Assembly (NCBI GenBank): GCA_039105265.1
Contig: JAPFFF010000006.1
Coordinates: 4,092,001-4,156,000, forward strand
From: Tritrichomonas musculus
Lineage: Eukaryota > Parabasalia > Tritrichomonadida > Tritrichomonadidae
Reading direction: 5' to 3'
DNA: 64,000 bases
A program made the position numbers and the translations under genes. The notes under the pieces were generated by a model. The model had not been told where the DNA came from and made no database searches. It saw only the letters and a list, made by a program, of their open reading frames with translations. Below are positions 1 through 9,861 of this stretch, piece by piece. The stretch's first letter is position 1; each line of letters opens with the position of its first letter.

Positions 1-526
1 ACCGTTGACACACATTCCCAAGTCAGTATAATAATTGTTGATGTCAATCATATTAACATTGACACGGTCCTCGTCCTGTGGTTCACCATCAACTATATTG
101 AATTTTTCTGAATCAATGATATAGTTTCTTAATGTGTCAACAGAAACAAATTTTTGGAACATTTGAATTGAAATTTGTTCAATGTCATAAAGGGTTGGGT
201 GCTTGTTCACGGATAATAAAGACTGTATTTTCTGAAATAATAATTGTTGTTGTTCTTCGTTGAGCGTTGGCGACCTTCCATTTTCGTTATTTCCAAGAGG
301 AAGGCTAAGCTGTTTCTCAAATGCTTTGTGATCCACAGCAAATAGTTTTGAAACTTTGCATTTTGACCAACCAAAAGCTCGTAAAAGTGAATATGTATTT
401 TGGCATTGTGATCTATAATCAAATGTCACTGTTCAAAACCCATTCAACACATAAAGTATCGAATGTGTCTTTAATCCAGGATAAATCCAACTCTCTCACT
501 GGCAACCTTTCGATAGAGTAACACAT
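1..526 (-). pseudogene. DDE_1-type transposase, N-terminal part, frameshifted and cut by the window edge
   Basis: On the minus strand a frame is open from about 430 down to base 1. It reads like the N-terminal part of a pogo/Tigger/jerky-type (DDE_1) transposase: a helix-turn-helix-like stretch (RAFGWSKCKVSKLFAVD), then the conserved GRSPTLNEEQQQ block, then VSVDTLRNYI, and it runs out of the window just where a VNGVP-like stretch before the first catalytic Asp is expected. An ATG at 526 opens a second frame (MCYSIERLPV...) that ends in TGA at 419-421. A one-base shift around 425-435 is needed to enter the main frame, so the copy is broken. The family assignment comes from pattern recognition of the GR-P-L-E block; the catalytic core lies outside the window. 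The same type of protein is found as relics at 32920-35620 and in its duplicate. Confidence 0.55.
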
Positions 527-734
527 GTTCTTACTTTAAAAGAATGGCCGACCTTGGTCTATTTAAATATTTATCGTTCAAAAAATTTTAAAAATTTTTC
601 GGAACTACTTTGAAATAATGAAAAATAAACCAAACAAATTTTATACCACTAATTAAAAAATAATTAATAAACTATTCAAAATAAATTTAGGAACTACTTT
701 TAAGCGGTTAGGAACTGGTATTTTTGTTTACTTT
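527..734. other. Short AT-rich spacer with direct repeats
   Basis: The stretch has no gene. The motif GGAACTACTTT occurs twice (near 600 and 690), followed by GGAACTGGTA. A similar CGGAACTGGTTT motif occurs near 61910 and 62030. No terminal inverted repeat pair could be established for it. Confidence 0.3.
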
Positions 735-1607
735 ATGCAGCTATTTCCAGATGGTATAAGCTTTCCTACCATAAAAGGTGGAGGATTCCTTAAAAGGTTA
801 TTCTCGCATAAGTCCACCAAAGGTATGAGTGATTTGGTTAGAAATAGTATTAACTTCATGTCAGGTACTACAGCAAGAAGCATAACCAAAGATATAACAC
901 CAATAATTACCTGGTGTGAAGAGGAGTATAAGCAACTAGATGAACTACCTTTTACTGATGAAAATGATAACCTTGATACAGGAACCTTGACATTAAGTGG
1001 TGCTATGGATATCAGCAATATGTTTAGGGATTCACTCAAGCCTTGTTTCAAGTTGTTAGCTGAGAAGGTCAATGAGCTCGATGCAGAGTTTGATAAATAC
1101 CCTACTGTATATGAAGCTAATGAAGGTCTAGAAGTACTTATAGGTAGGATAGAAGCATTAGAAAGTGAAAATATCGCATTAAAAGATACTATAGCAGCAA
1201 TGGAAGCTAGAATTTATGCGCTTGAACCACATGGACCACCAACACCAACTTTGCCTGATTTCTATCAAGGGTTTACATATCATGAAGTTGGTGAAAATGA
1301 TTATTACATTACTGAAGAAAGACAACCAGGAGTATTGTATTTTGATTTTAGTTTTGCTACGTATAATGATGATACAGAATATGTTGGAGTATTTGATGAT
1401 TTAGATGATGTCGTACACTATGTTAGGTTCAAATGGGATAAAGAGAATGATGAATATATATATTATCTTGATGAATTAAATGGAAATACAGAACCTTTAA
1501 CTCAAAATTCAAGCAGTTATTGTAAAGTTCCAGATGAACTAAAGGATTCATTTGGTTCATCATTATATCATCGTGAACCATATCTTGAAGTTTATTCAAA
1601 ACCATAA
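735..1607 (+). CDS. 290-residue coiled-coil protein, possibly from a Polinton/Maverick fossil
   Basis: The ATG at 735 is the first in a long open frame ending in TAA at 1605-1607. The protein has a basic Gly/Lys-rich start (IKGGGFLKRLFSHKS), a helical middle, a heptad-like coiled coil at about residues 130-155 (LIGRIEALESENIALKDTIA), a Pro-rich hinge (HGPPTPTLPDF) and an acidic, aromatic-rich C-terminal domain with many Asp, Tyr and Phe residues. No enzyme motif was seen. Base composition and codon use are clearly richer in G+C than the surrounding DNA. Together with the G+C-rich palindromic tail behind it, this suggests foreign mobile DNA. The organisation (oligomerising coiled coil plus beta-rich end) would suit a structural or accessory protein of a Polinton/Maverick-type element, which are abundant in trichomonads, but I do not recognise the family. 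The frame looks whole; the element around it is only a fragment. Confidence 0.6.
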   Translation: MQLFPDGISFPTIKGGGFLKRLFSHKSTKGMSDLVRNSINFMSGTTARSITKDITPIITWCEEEYKQLDELPFTDENDNLDTGTLTLSGAMDISNMFRDSLKPCFKLLAEKVNELDAEFDKYPTVYEANEGLEVLIGRIEALESENIALKDTIAAMEARIYALEPHGPPTPTLPDFYQGFTYHEVGENDYYITEERQPGVLYFDFSFATYNDDTEYVGVFDDLDDVVHYVRFKWDKENDEYIYYLDELNGNTEPLTQNSSSYCKVPDELKDSFGSSLYHREPYLEVYSKP

Positions 1608-1835
1608 AATATCATGAGTATGAAGTCATACACGAGATTCTCGGGGCAGGTACCTGTACCGTTTCATAGATGGTGGGCATTGAGGTGGGTGGGTGGGGTA
1701 ACAAGAAAAGAAAACAAAAAGAAGAAGAAATTTTTTTTATTTTTTATTTTATTTTTTTTAACTAGTTCGTGTTGACGCATGGGGGGCATGCCCCGCGGAA
1801 ACCGGCTAGTATATACTACTACAGTGCCTAGGTTA
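1608..1835. other. G+C-rich palindromic tail of the 290-residue gene island
   Basis: Behind the 290-residue gene lies a G+C-rich stretch with the inverted pair GGTACCTGTACC, a run of GGTGGGTGGGTGGGG, the 12-base palindrome GGGGCATGCCCC (1783-1794) and the 12-base palindrome TAGTATATACTA (1807-1818). Such dense short palindromes could mark the end of a mobile element. A Polinton-type terminus is a guess, since the other end is not visible. Confidence 0.35.
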
Positions 1836-1888
1836 ATTCTTTCAAACAGATCTCAGTGATATGCCCACAGAGATTTAACCTAGGCACT
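1823..1888. repeat. Perfect 14-base inverted repeat (hairpin)
   Basis: AGTGCCTAGGTTAA at 1823-1836 is repeated exactly as its reverse complement at 1875-1888, with a 38-base loop. It lies at the right edge of the G+C-rich island, where the sequence returns to AT-rich background, so it may be a small insertion or a boundary structure. Confidence 0.7.
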
Positions 1889-2967
1889 TCACGTTTAAAC
1901 CATATAACAGATATTTTTAAAAGTAAACCAGGAAACATATTATAACAAGAAAGTTATATCAAATGCATATTTCAAATGTTATTTTATGATTAATATATAT
2001 AGGGTGGTCGATAAGTAACCGCAATCTCGATGAATGACAATGTACTTCGAAAAATATAAGTATTTCTTAAAACTATGCTTAAATAATTTTAATTTGCATA
2101 ATTAATTTTTAGTTTTGTTTTGATGCATATCTAGAAAAATCATTATCAAAAAGTTCATTTTCATAATACGTTAATATATAAAAGTCAAAAAAAATGTTAA
2201 ATTGTGATTTAACTCATAAAAAAATAATGAACTGTAAGGATATCATTTTATCACCATATAAATTATATTTATATATACAAATGCTTCATCATGTGATATT
2301 TTTTAAGATCATTTTCATCATGTGTAACATATAATACTCAAATTATTTACTCAAAGACAAAAATCTGGTCTTGCTATAAAATAGTGATTATTATTCAAAA
2401 TGCATTCAAGATATACAATTGATTTCAAAAGAGCAGTATTGATAGCATCAACCATATTTTAATTATTAATATTTTGATTTACCAAAATACTTTGATTAAA
2501 AGAAAACAATGAATATTCAAAACCTTCCGCATTTCGGAGTTTTTATAAGTATGTGAAAAAATTAAAATTGAGGGAAAAAAAATGTATGAATAGATTTTTA
2601 AAATTATAAAAGTATTAGTTGTTTGAGCAATTAATAAGCTATAAACTGAAAGCATTTTTGAAATTTATTATTAGCCTTAAGGACGAACTCCGATCTAAAA
2701 CTTTTTGAATACTATTTCAATTTTTTTCTTAAATTTTTGAAAGAGTCTTCCAAAAAAACGATTTGTTTTATGACTTTCAAATCATTTATAGCTTTTTATA
2801 TTTTGGGGAAATATGTAAAATATTTGGAATTTTAATTTTATACCGAAATCATTAAATATTATGATAAAAAAATTTTAAGATATATGCTAAAATTCGGATG
2901 AAAATGTTAAGCAATGTTTATTAAAAAATTAAATGACAAACAATATGAATATCATGTGTAAACCAAA

Positions 2968-3026
2968 ATTAATATGATTAATAATAACAACTGCATTCTT
3001 ATATTGTTATTATTAATCATATTAAT
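2968..3026. repeat. Perfect 23-base hairpin inside the TIR element
   Basis: The arms at 2968-2990 and 3004-3026 (starting ATTAATATGATTAATAATAA) are exact reverse complements with a 13-base loop. A perfect palindrome in otherwise drifting DNA suggests a recent origin, or a small insertion whose ends can no longer be told apart. Confidence 0.7.
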
Positions 3027-3717
3027 AGGCTCAACAGCCAACAAAAACTTTTTTTCTAAAAGTATTTAAGATTCGAGGACTAAACCATTTAAAAATTCAG
3101 AATATTTTACGTAGGACTATGCTGATTAAAATTAATTTGAATAATTTGATTTGATATAAAAAAAGCAGTAAAAAAGTAAACCCATGCAAAAATTCGGATC
3201 TCCTCTTACATAAGGTTTCATTAAAAATATAAATAATCATACGTGTCTAATTTTGGTAAATAAATCATTTAACCATATTGCTCTTCATTATATTAATTCA
3301 AACTGCAAATTGATATTGATATTTTTCAAAAAATTCGTATTTGATTATTGCAATCGATAAATTAATAATAGTGTTTAAGGAATCAACAATTGTAGCAGAA
3401 TTTAAATGTTCAGGGAAGCTTTAAAAAAGGAAAATACCAAAAAATATTTTAGGATAATTTTTATATGATCATTCAATTTTTTTTTAGGGTATTCAAAAGT
3501 TATTAATAAAATTTTCCTTATTGAAAAATGAGAGAAGAAATTTATAATTATTTCAAATTTTAAATATGAAAATTATCTTTTATTTTGATTAATATGAAAA
3601 TTTATATTAATTTTATCTTTCATATATTTAATATAAAATGTTTATATTATATTTTATGATTAATTTTGGATAATATATTTTTAAATCATAAATAATATGC
3701 AAATTAATTATTCAATG

Positions 3718-5096
3718 AGAGGTGCGGACAGGGTGAAGTGATTTAGATTCGCACCAAAATTTGCATATATTAATTATTTTTTATGAGCATTATAATGATT
3801 TAATTATTTTTTATTTTCGTCCACGGGGCCGACTTGTGGCGATATATGATTTTTTTTCTGAGGTAGAAAAATATAAACCACTGAAAAAAATATAAAAATA
3901 TGTAAACTATAGAAATTAAATAATTAAGAGAAAAATCTATTATTTAGAAGAAAAAAAGTAATAAAAACATGATAAAAATCATTTTTATACTATTTAAAAA
4001 AATGTTTCTCGTTTGTTATTATTTAATTATTAATGTATGATATAGTTTCCACTTAAATTGGCCCAAAAAAAAATTGAGAAAATGAAAATGGGCCAAATTT
4101 AATAAAAAAAAGTATTTTAAATATATATTATTAATATATAATTGTTATGTATTTTATATATATCATATAATTATTATAATATAATAAAATAATAAATTAC
4201 ATATTAAGATATGAATTCAAATGTAAGGACTCTCAATTATTATTTACTATATTCTCAATTTTATTCTCGAAGATTTTTTTATTCAAAATTTATGAATAAA
4301 AAATTAATGAAAAAAAACTTTCTACATTTGATTTAAATTTTAATTAAACTTCAAAATATATAAAGAAAATTATTTATTCCCTTTCTCTCAAATTACCATT
4401 TTATGAAAAGCGCTTTGAAATTATAATTGTTCAATATTTAGAATATACAGTTATATAAAGTTTATTAATTGTTTATATTTATTTTAAATATTTTAATAGT
4501 ATATATAATATTATTAAAAGTTATATAATCTATGATATACATATAAATATAAAAAGATATTTGCTTAATATTTCAATAAAAATTTTTTATTGAAAAAAAA
4601 TCGTTATTAATGTTTATTATTTTAAAATTGATTTTTGCAGCTCAGCCCCCTGAATCAAATTAAACTAAATTTAGCATATCTTTATTATATTAAATGTAAA
4701 ATATTTAAATGTAATTATAATCTAAATAAATTCTTTATTTATTTAGATATTTCAAAAAAATATAAAAAATTCATTAAAATGAACTTTTTAACAAAATATG
4801 AAATATTTATAAAATAACAAAATGCATAATTAATCATTAATTTCCAATATATATAATAATTAATCATTATAATTTCAATCCATCCATCAGGTGGCTGGAC
4901 TAGGTTATTTTCATAGGATACTTGTTTGTGTTATTATAACTTATATAATTGATATTTTAAAACATTTAAATAATAAATATATAAAATAAGTGCACTATAA
5001 TATAATATCAAAATTTAATTTAGTAAATATTAATACATAAAAAGATATACATATTTTTATAAACGTTAAAAATGTAAAGTAGGTGTCCGCACCTCT
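3718..5096. mobile_element. hAT-like non-coding element with 8-base target duplication
   Basis: The 13-base inverted repeats AGAGGTGCGGACA (3718-3730) and TGTCCGCACCTCT (5084-5096) match perfectly. The 8 bases ATTCAATG are duplicated exactly on both sides (3710-3717 and 5097-5104). An 8-base duplication with short ends resembling AGAGGTG points to the hAT superfamily; P-like elements also make 8-base duplications. The 1,379-base interior is very AT-rich with no transposase frame, so this is a non-autonomous copy. It sits inside the TA-flanked element 2000-5782 and so is younger than that insertion. Confidence 0.8.
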
Positions 5097-5829
5097 ATTC
5101 AATGTTTCAACAGAAAATTAATTATAAAAAAATTTTTTTATCTTCAATAAAGAGAGGTATGATGAAATTTCTTTCTTGTGAACATCATGGAATAGTTCAA
5201 TAAAATATACAAAAGTAAAAAAATATAAAAAATAATTATTAAAAATTCAAATGATATAGCATCTGAAAAATAAAAATATTTGGTTTGAATTATGGCAATG
5301 ATGATGTTTTCTATTTATAAATTTTGAAATTTGATTAATAAAGTATAAAAAGTGAGTATTTTTTGAAAATTATCAAAATATGTTCAACAATAATATTCGA
5401 ATTGTTTAATCCTTGTAAAATAAGATTTAATCAAAGCATATCAATTTTTCAACTCGGTTAGTAGTCCAAATTGATGATTCACATCTTTGGTATTGCTTTT
5501 TTTATAAATGTAAAATTTGAATGAATTCAATGCTCTATCAATTATTTGTATGCGTTTTCACAATCAATATCCTAGGTCATCCTTAACATTTGATTTTAAT
5601 GCTTTTGTCTCAAAAAGAGGATTTTTTCTGAAATCAATTTTTTTGAACCAAATATAATATATCAAAGTCCACAATAATAGCAAAAAAAAAAAAAATTAAA
5701 TTCATAAGCATTAATAATACATTAAAAATAATATTCATTACTCATCAGTCTTTGAAATTGCGGTTACTTAATGGCCACCCTATATTAATCAACAATAAAA
5801 GTAAAAGCTAGTAAAGAAGTATTTGGAAA

Positions 5830-6680
5830 ATGGTAAACAGAAAATGCTACTGAATCATTGGTACAGAAAAGTTACTTAGTCAACATTCGTAGTTCCGATT
5901 CAAGAGACTTACTGAGAGATTTATCTCATATTTTCTACCAACAAGAAGATTTCAATCAAATATTTCAGCTTTCTGCTAATTTGAAACAGAGATTTATCAT
6001 GTGAACCTATTGTAGTCATATTAAGATGGTGCCCTGAGTTTGTTTGTTGCAATTTCAAGATAGGAGTAACCTACACATTTTCTTGTAATTCTGTGAATCT
6101 AATGGAATAATATTTATCATGTTCTACAAAACTTTCATTATAACTAAAAAGTTGGCAAGTATCTGAATTATTTTTACTGTTTTAATCTAATCTGAACATG
6201 AAATCATTTCCAATCAATATAATAGCCCCTTTTTTCAATGAATTTATTCTAATCATTTTTAAATCGATTTGTTCCCATTGTTTTATTGAAAAATACACCC
6301 AAATTTTATTTTTTTAAGACATGTCGCTGAGTAGCCAAGGCAACGAACAAATATATCAAACAATCTGAGGTCAAAGTTCCAGCAAATGATATGTTCCTTC
6401 TATACAAGAGCAGGATTTACTACAGTTAAGCAATTGCTAAATTTAACTGAGAACAAGATCAATCAACGTTTAACTGACCTTTGCCAAAATGCGAATCAAT
6501 ACAAGAAGCTCGAGAGATTTTTTCTAGAAATTTATCAATTGACTGCATGTGGAGTAGCATGGTCGATAGATTACATGAGGCTATTGCCGTAATGGGCATT
6601 TTATTCATTTCAATTGGAGAAGTGTTATTCTATGCGCTATATGTTCTTAATTTTATACAATTGAAATTGTACTAGACTCT
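5830..6680 (+). pseudogene. Decayed protein-coding relic of unknown family
   Basis: Plus-strand translations contain protein-like pieces separated by stops and frame changes. One piece near 5850-6000 reads ESLVQKSYLVNIRSSDSRDL and continues through RDLSHIFYQQEDFNQIFQLS. Others near 6386-6592 (TVKQLLNLTENKINQRLTDL) and 6481-6675 partly overlap in different frames. Amino acid use is plausible for a real protein, unlike the Lys/Asn/Ile/Phe-only translations of the background. The family is not recognised, and several interruptions are needed to read through it, so it is called a relic. Confidence 0.3.
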
Positions 6681-6689
6681 GCTATAAAA

Positions 6690-8083
6690 ATTTGAGTTCA
6701 AAGCATTCAAGTCAATATGAACTCCCATTAATGATGGGGGAAACCATTATTCCTGGGAACTCTGTGATTTATATGCCCATAGACTGCTTCTAATGAATTT
6801 GTAGTAAACGGCACTGAATACTTACACAGCGATTGGTTTAAACTGCATTTTATCATCTTCATGATTAAAAAAAAGAATATCATCATAGAATCTCAAACCA
6901 ATTTTTTAGATTTTTTTGAAATCATAGATTATGATTTGATTCAATTTAAGAATATTTTAATCTCTTAAGACTAAAAAGAGATGTCTACACATTAATTTCT
7001 TGATGATCAGTCTGAACAAATTGCTTTCAATGTTGGGCCTTGATCAGATTCCAAAATTTCGTTTGTGAAATTTGGAAGAAGCCAGATCTTGAATTGAAGT
7101 TAATTATTTGAAATATAACTGTTTAGTGTCTCCATGACCAAACTTGAATTTGATTATCAAACTTAAGTTCATATTGTATTCTGTAATGATTGAAGTAACA
7201 TACATTCAAAAAACTTTCCATGTTGTATCCATCAAAAAACCAGAAACATTAATTATCAATAGTAAATAAAAATTTCACTTGGGGTATAACATAAACTGGG
7301 CTAATTATATGATATTCAATTTCGTCAATGATATAAATCAGCAACTTTTTGAAAATAGCTTTTTTGTAATATGAGTTTAAGATCGTCTTTAATGCCAAAA
7401 GCTTTCCAAATTTTGAAAAGAGTTTATTCCCTTTTTTTCATTTCAAAAGTCTGAATATATCAATGAATTTGCTCATTCTTAATTGTATGAGGCAATCGGA
7501 AAAGCAATATTCTTTTTGAAATGGTACTTGAGAATGTGAACCATATTTGGATTAGATAATCGTACAAAAAGGATAATTGTAAAACAATTCAAATGATAAA
7601 AATAAGAATATCTATATCAATTTATTAATGATAACTTGTAAATTTATTTAAAAGTCATAGCTTTTGATAATATTTTTTTGATTTTTAATCAAAGAAAATT
7701 TGAATGGTTTATTTATATTCAAAATTAAAAACTTAATAGAAATGTTTCATTTTGAAAGATTTTGGCTAAGCAAATACATTTTCTACACCTTCAATTAAAC
7801 AATTAGTTTATCGAATATTCTTTTATTTTCTCCTCATCTAAGAATTTTATAAAATTGTGCGATTAATTGGCCATATATACATTTTTTTGAATATAAGACC
7901 AACTTGATGATCAAAAAGTTTCAATAATATACAAAATTTTTATTTTTTATTTTTTTAATTTACTGCGTTTTGATTATTGAATATATCCAAAATAAGATAA
8001 AAAATCCTAAATAGGTATATAAATAATAATAAAAACCCTCTTTAATTAAAATAAAAATAAAAATATTAACTTCCATTTGGAAA
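6690..8083. other. AT-rich stretch without recognised gene
   Basis: No convincing frame, inverted-repeat pair or RNA gene was seen. A few less AT-rich patches (6720-6850, 7020-7160) may be further remains of the relic upstream. Confidence 0.4.
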
Positions 8084-8443
8084 TTATTCAATATATTCTT
8101 TGCTGGAATTACTTAAATGAATAACTTCTTTATGAGACCAATCGTCGACATGATTATGAATGTCATTAATGTCTTCTCTAACAGAAGTAGTAAATTTATC
8201 AAGTTCATTTGGATCAGTAATTTTCATTCCATGATCATAAATGCGATCCCCCCAGTGCTCAAAGAATGATTTTAATCCAAAAATTGGAAATTCTTTTGAA
8301 AGATTTCTGGCATTTTGACGAAGATCGGATAAAACACTTTGCTTGTGAGCAATAGAATTATACTTTGCTACATTCATTGATCTAACATATTTTGAACAAT
8401 TCAAAAGGCTTGATTGCTGGACACTTGCACTCGAGTTAAGCAT
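8084..8443 (-). CDS. 119-residue hypothetical protein
   Basis: The frame starts at ATG 8443 and ends at 8084. The N-terminus (MLNSSASVQQSSLLNCSKYV) is Ser-rich, lacks acidic residues and starts with Met-Leu, which is how many short hydrogenosomal presequences start in trichomonads; a cleavage near the Arg at residue 21 is conceivable but unproven. The rest is hydrophilic and probably helical, with an aromatic patch (FFEHWGDRIYDHG) at about residues 60-72 and an acidic/His-rich end (DDINDIHNHVDDWSHK-like). There is no membrane segment and no recognised domain. The balanced amino acid use separates it from background frames, so a real small gene is likely, but no function can be given. It is on the opposite strand to the TMEM18-like gene, which starts about 680 bases away. 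Confidence 0.5.
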   Translation of the reverse strand: MLNSSASVQQSSLLNCSKYVRSMNVAKYNSIAHKQSVLSDLRQNARNLSKEFPIFGLKSFFEHWGDRIYDHGMKITDPNELDKFTTSVREDINDIHNHVDDWSHKEVIHLSNSSKEYIE

Positions 8444-9120
8444 GAATAAAAAAAATGGTTTAACGAATTGAATTAAAATTTTAATTGAAATAAAAATTTA
8501 ATAAATGGTCAAAAATTCTATGAGAACTTCTATTTTTGTGAACGACGTTTAAAAAGAGCCATTATTATCATTCAAAATTCTATAATATGTATTTTTTGTT
8601 ATCAAAAAAATTATAAACTGCTCTAATTTTTTCTGTTCATTTTTCTTACGATTCAAAAACAATAAAAGCAAAAAAACTATGATTTTTATAACTAGCATAA
8701 TATATTATATACCAAATTTACTATTTCATATTTGAATGAATCCAATTCCGTGATGTCATTTTCTCAATTTTTCAAAAAGGTTTTTTAACCACATAATTTT
8801 TACATCATTAACATTATATCGCTTTTAATATGAATAATTTCTTATAAATTCTTTTAATCATGAATTAATATTTCTGACATTTCAAACAATTAACAATTTC
8901 TAACAGTTTTAAACCTACTTTTTAACATCATCTTTTTTAATCATAAAGCATGATTGTTATTACATTTAATAAACAACAGGATTTTACCGAAAACATTATA
9001 AAACACATTTTTTTGACAAACGACCAAAAAAGAAGTTAAAAAGTTTCATAACAGTAAAAACACGTTTCTAAAAAGACCGTTTATCCAATATGTGAAATTA
9101 AGAGAAATGACCAAACAAAA
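8444..9120. other. Divergent intergenic region
   Basis: AT-rich spacer between the 119-residue gene (leftward) and the TMEM18-like gene (rightward). A TCATA initiator-like motif lies at 9046-9050, about 71 bases before the TMEM18 ATG, farther than usual. Nothing else was seen. Confidence 0.4.
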
Positions 9121-9558
9121 ATGCAAGAAGAGGCTCAATTCTATGATTTCAGCAATAATATAAATCCAGATCAATTTAAAGTTGATATTGGAGAAATTTT
9201 GGCTGAAGTAAATTATTCTGACAAACCAATAATCGCTTTAATTTGCTATCATATCTTTGTTTTTATTTTTGCTCTTTTTGTTCGATCACATCGCATTTTA
9301 CGAACTGTGGTGTTTATTTATTGCATGGTTTTTGCATTATTAACAGAATCGATGGGAAAAGTTTTACATAATAATTGGGAAAGGTTTGGATTTTCATCTA
9401 ATTATTTCGATGATGATAACGTGTTTTTACTTGTATTTTTCGCCCTACCTCCAATTGTCACATGCATTTTTTTATTATCTCATTTAGTTGGTGAAATTTT
9501 CGATCGTCACTTTTACGGGAAAACAATAGAAAAAAAGAAGAAAGAAAAAGAAATGTAA
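9121..9558 (+). CDS. TMEM18-family nuclear/endomembrane protein
   Basis: 145 residues from ATG 9121 to TAA, about the length of animal and plant TMEM18 (about 140). Hydrophobic segments lie at about residues 36-54, 59-76 and 100-122. Between segments 2 and 3 is the family's most conserved stretch: LTESMGKVLHNNWERF, then YFDDDNVFLLVFF and ALPPI, matching the NW-x-F...YFD...F...F-x-PL pattern of TMEM18. The C-terminus is a Lys/Glu-rich tail (KTIEKKKKEKEM), like the basic tail that in the animal protein carries the nuclear localisation and DNA-binding function. In animals the protein sits in the nuclear envelope; the role in a protist is unknown. The stop codon is part of TAAATAAA, a trichomonad-like poly(A) signal. 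The assignment rests on the segment order plus the conserved loop. Confidence 0.8.
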   Translation: MQEEAQFYDFSNNINPDQFKVDIGEILAEVNYSDKPIIALICYHIFVFIFALFVRSHRILRTVVFIYCMVFALLTESMGKVLHNNWERFGFSSNYFDDDNVFLLVFFALPPIVTCIFLLSHLVGEIFDRHFYGKTIEKKKKEKEM

Positions 9559-9861
9559 ATAAAAGTTGAATCAAAAAATACTATTGAAAGATATTCAAAT
9601 AATATATTTTATTTTTAATTTATTAACTAGTTAATTTAACTCAAATATACTAAGTTTTATTTTATTACTAAATATTATTACATATATGATAGTTTTATGA
9701 AATTAGTAGCACCATTTTAGAAAATCTTTTTACAAATAGATATTTTCGCGTCCTGACTAAATATATATTTCCTAATTTAAATTACATCAACTAGAAAAAA
9801 AAGCATTATAAATAAGAATTTTAATAAAAACATGAATTATTTCAAAAACAATAATCAATGG
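9559..9861. other. Convergent intergenic spacer
   Basis: AT-rich 3' spacer between the TMEM18-like gene and the PLD-like gene, which are transcribed toward each other. No other feature was seen. Confidence 0.4.

Larger units (their letters stand above)
2000..5782. mobile_element. Non-coding mariner-like TIR element, 3.8 kb with a nested insertion
   Basis: The ends are 26-base inverted repeats: TAGGGTGGTCGATAAGTAAC... at 2000-2025 and its partner at 5757-5782, matching at 23 of 26 positions. TA lies directly outside both ends (1998-1999 and 5783-5784), the target duplication of Tc1/mariner-type insertion. The interior has no believable coding frame. Without the hAT-like insertion at 3718-5096 it would be about 2.4 kb, larger than a typical mariner (1.3-1.6 kb), so further insertions or a different parent are likely. 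It is an old, non-autonomous or decayed copy. Confidence 0.8.

Noticed and set aside
4635-4817. 60-codon open frame inside the hAT-like element
   Set aside because: Composed almost only of Lys, Asn, Ile, Leu, Tyr and Phe, as expected from random AT-rich DNA; no motif and no initiator.
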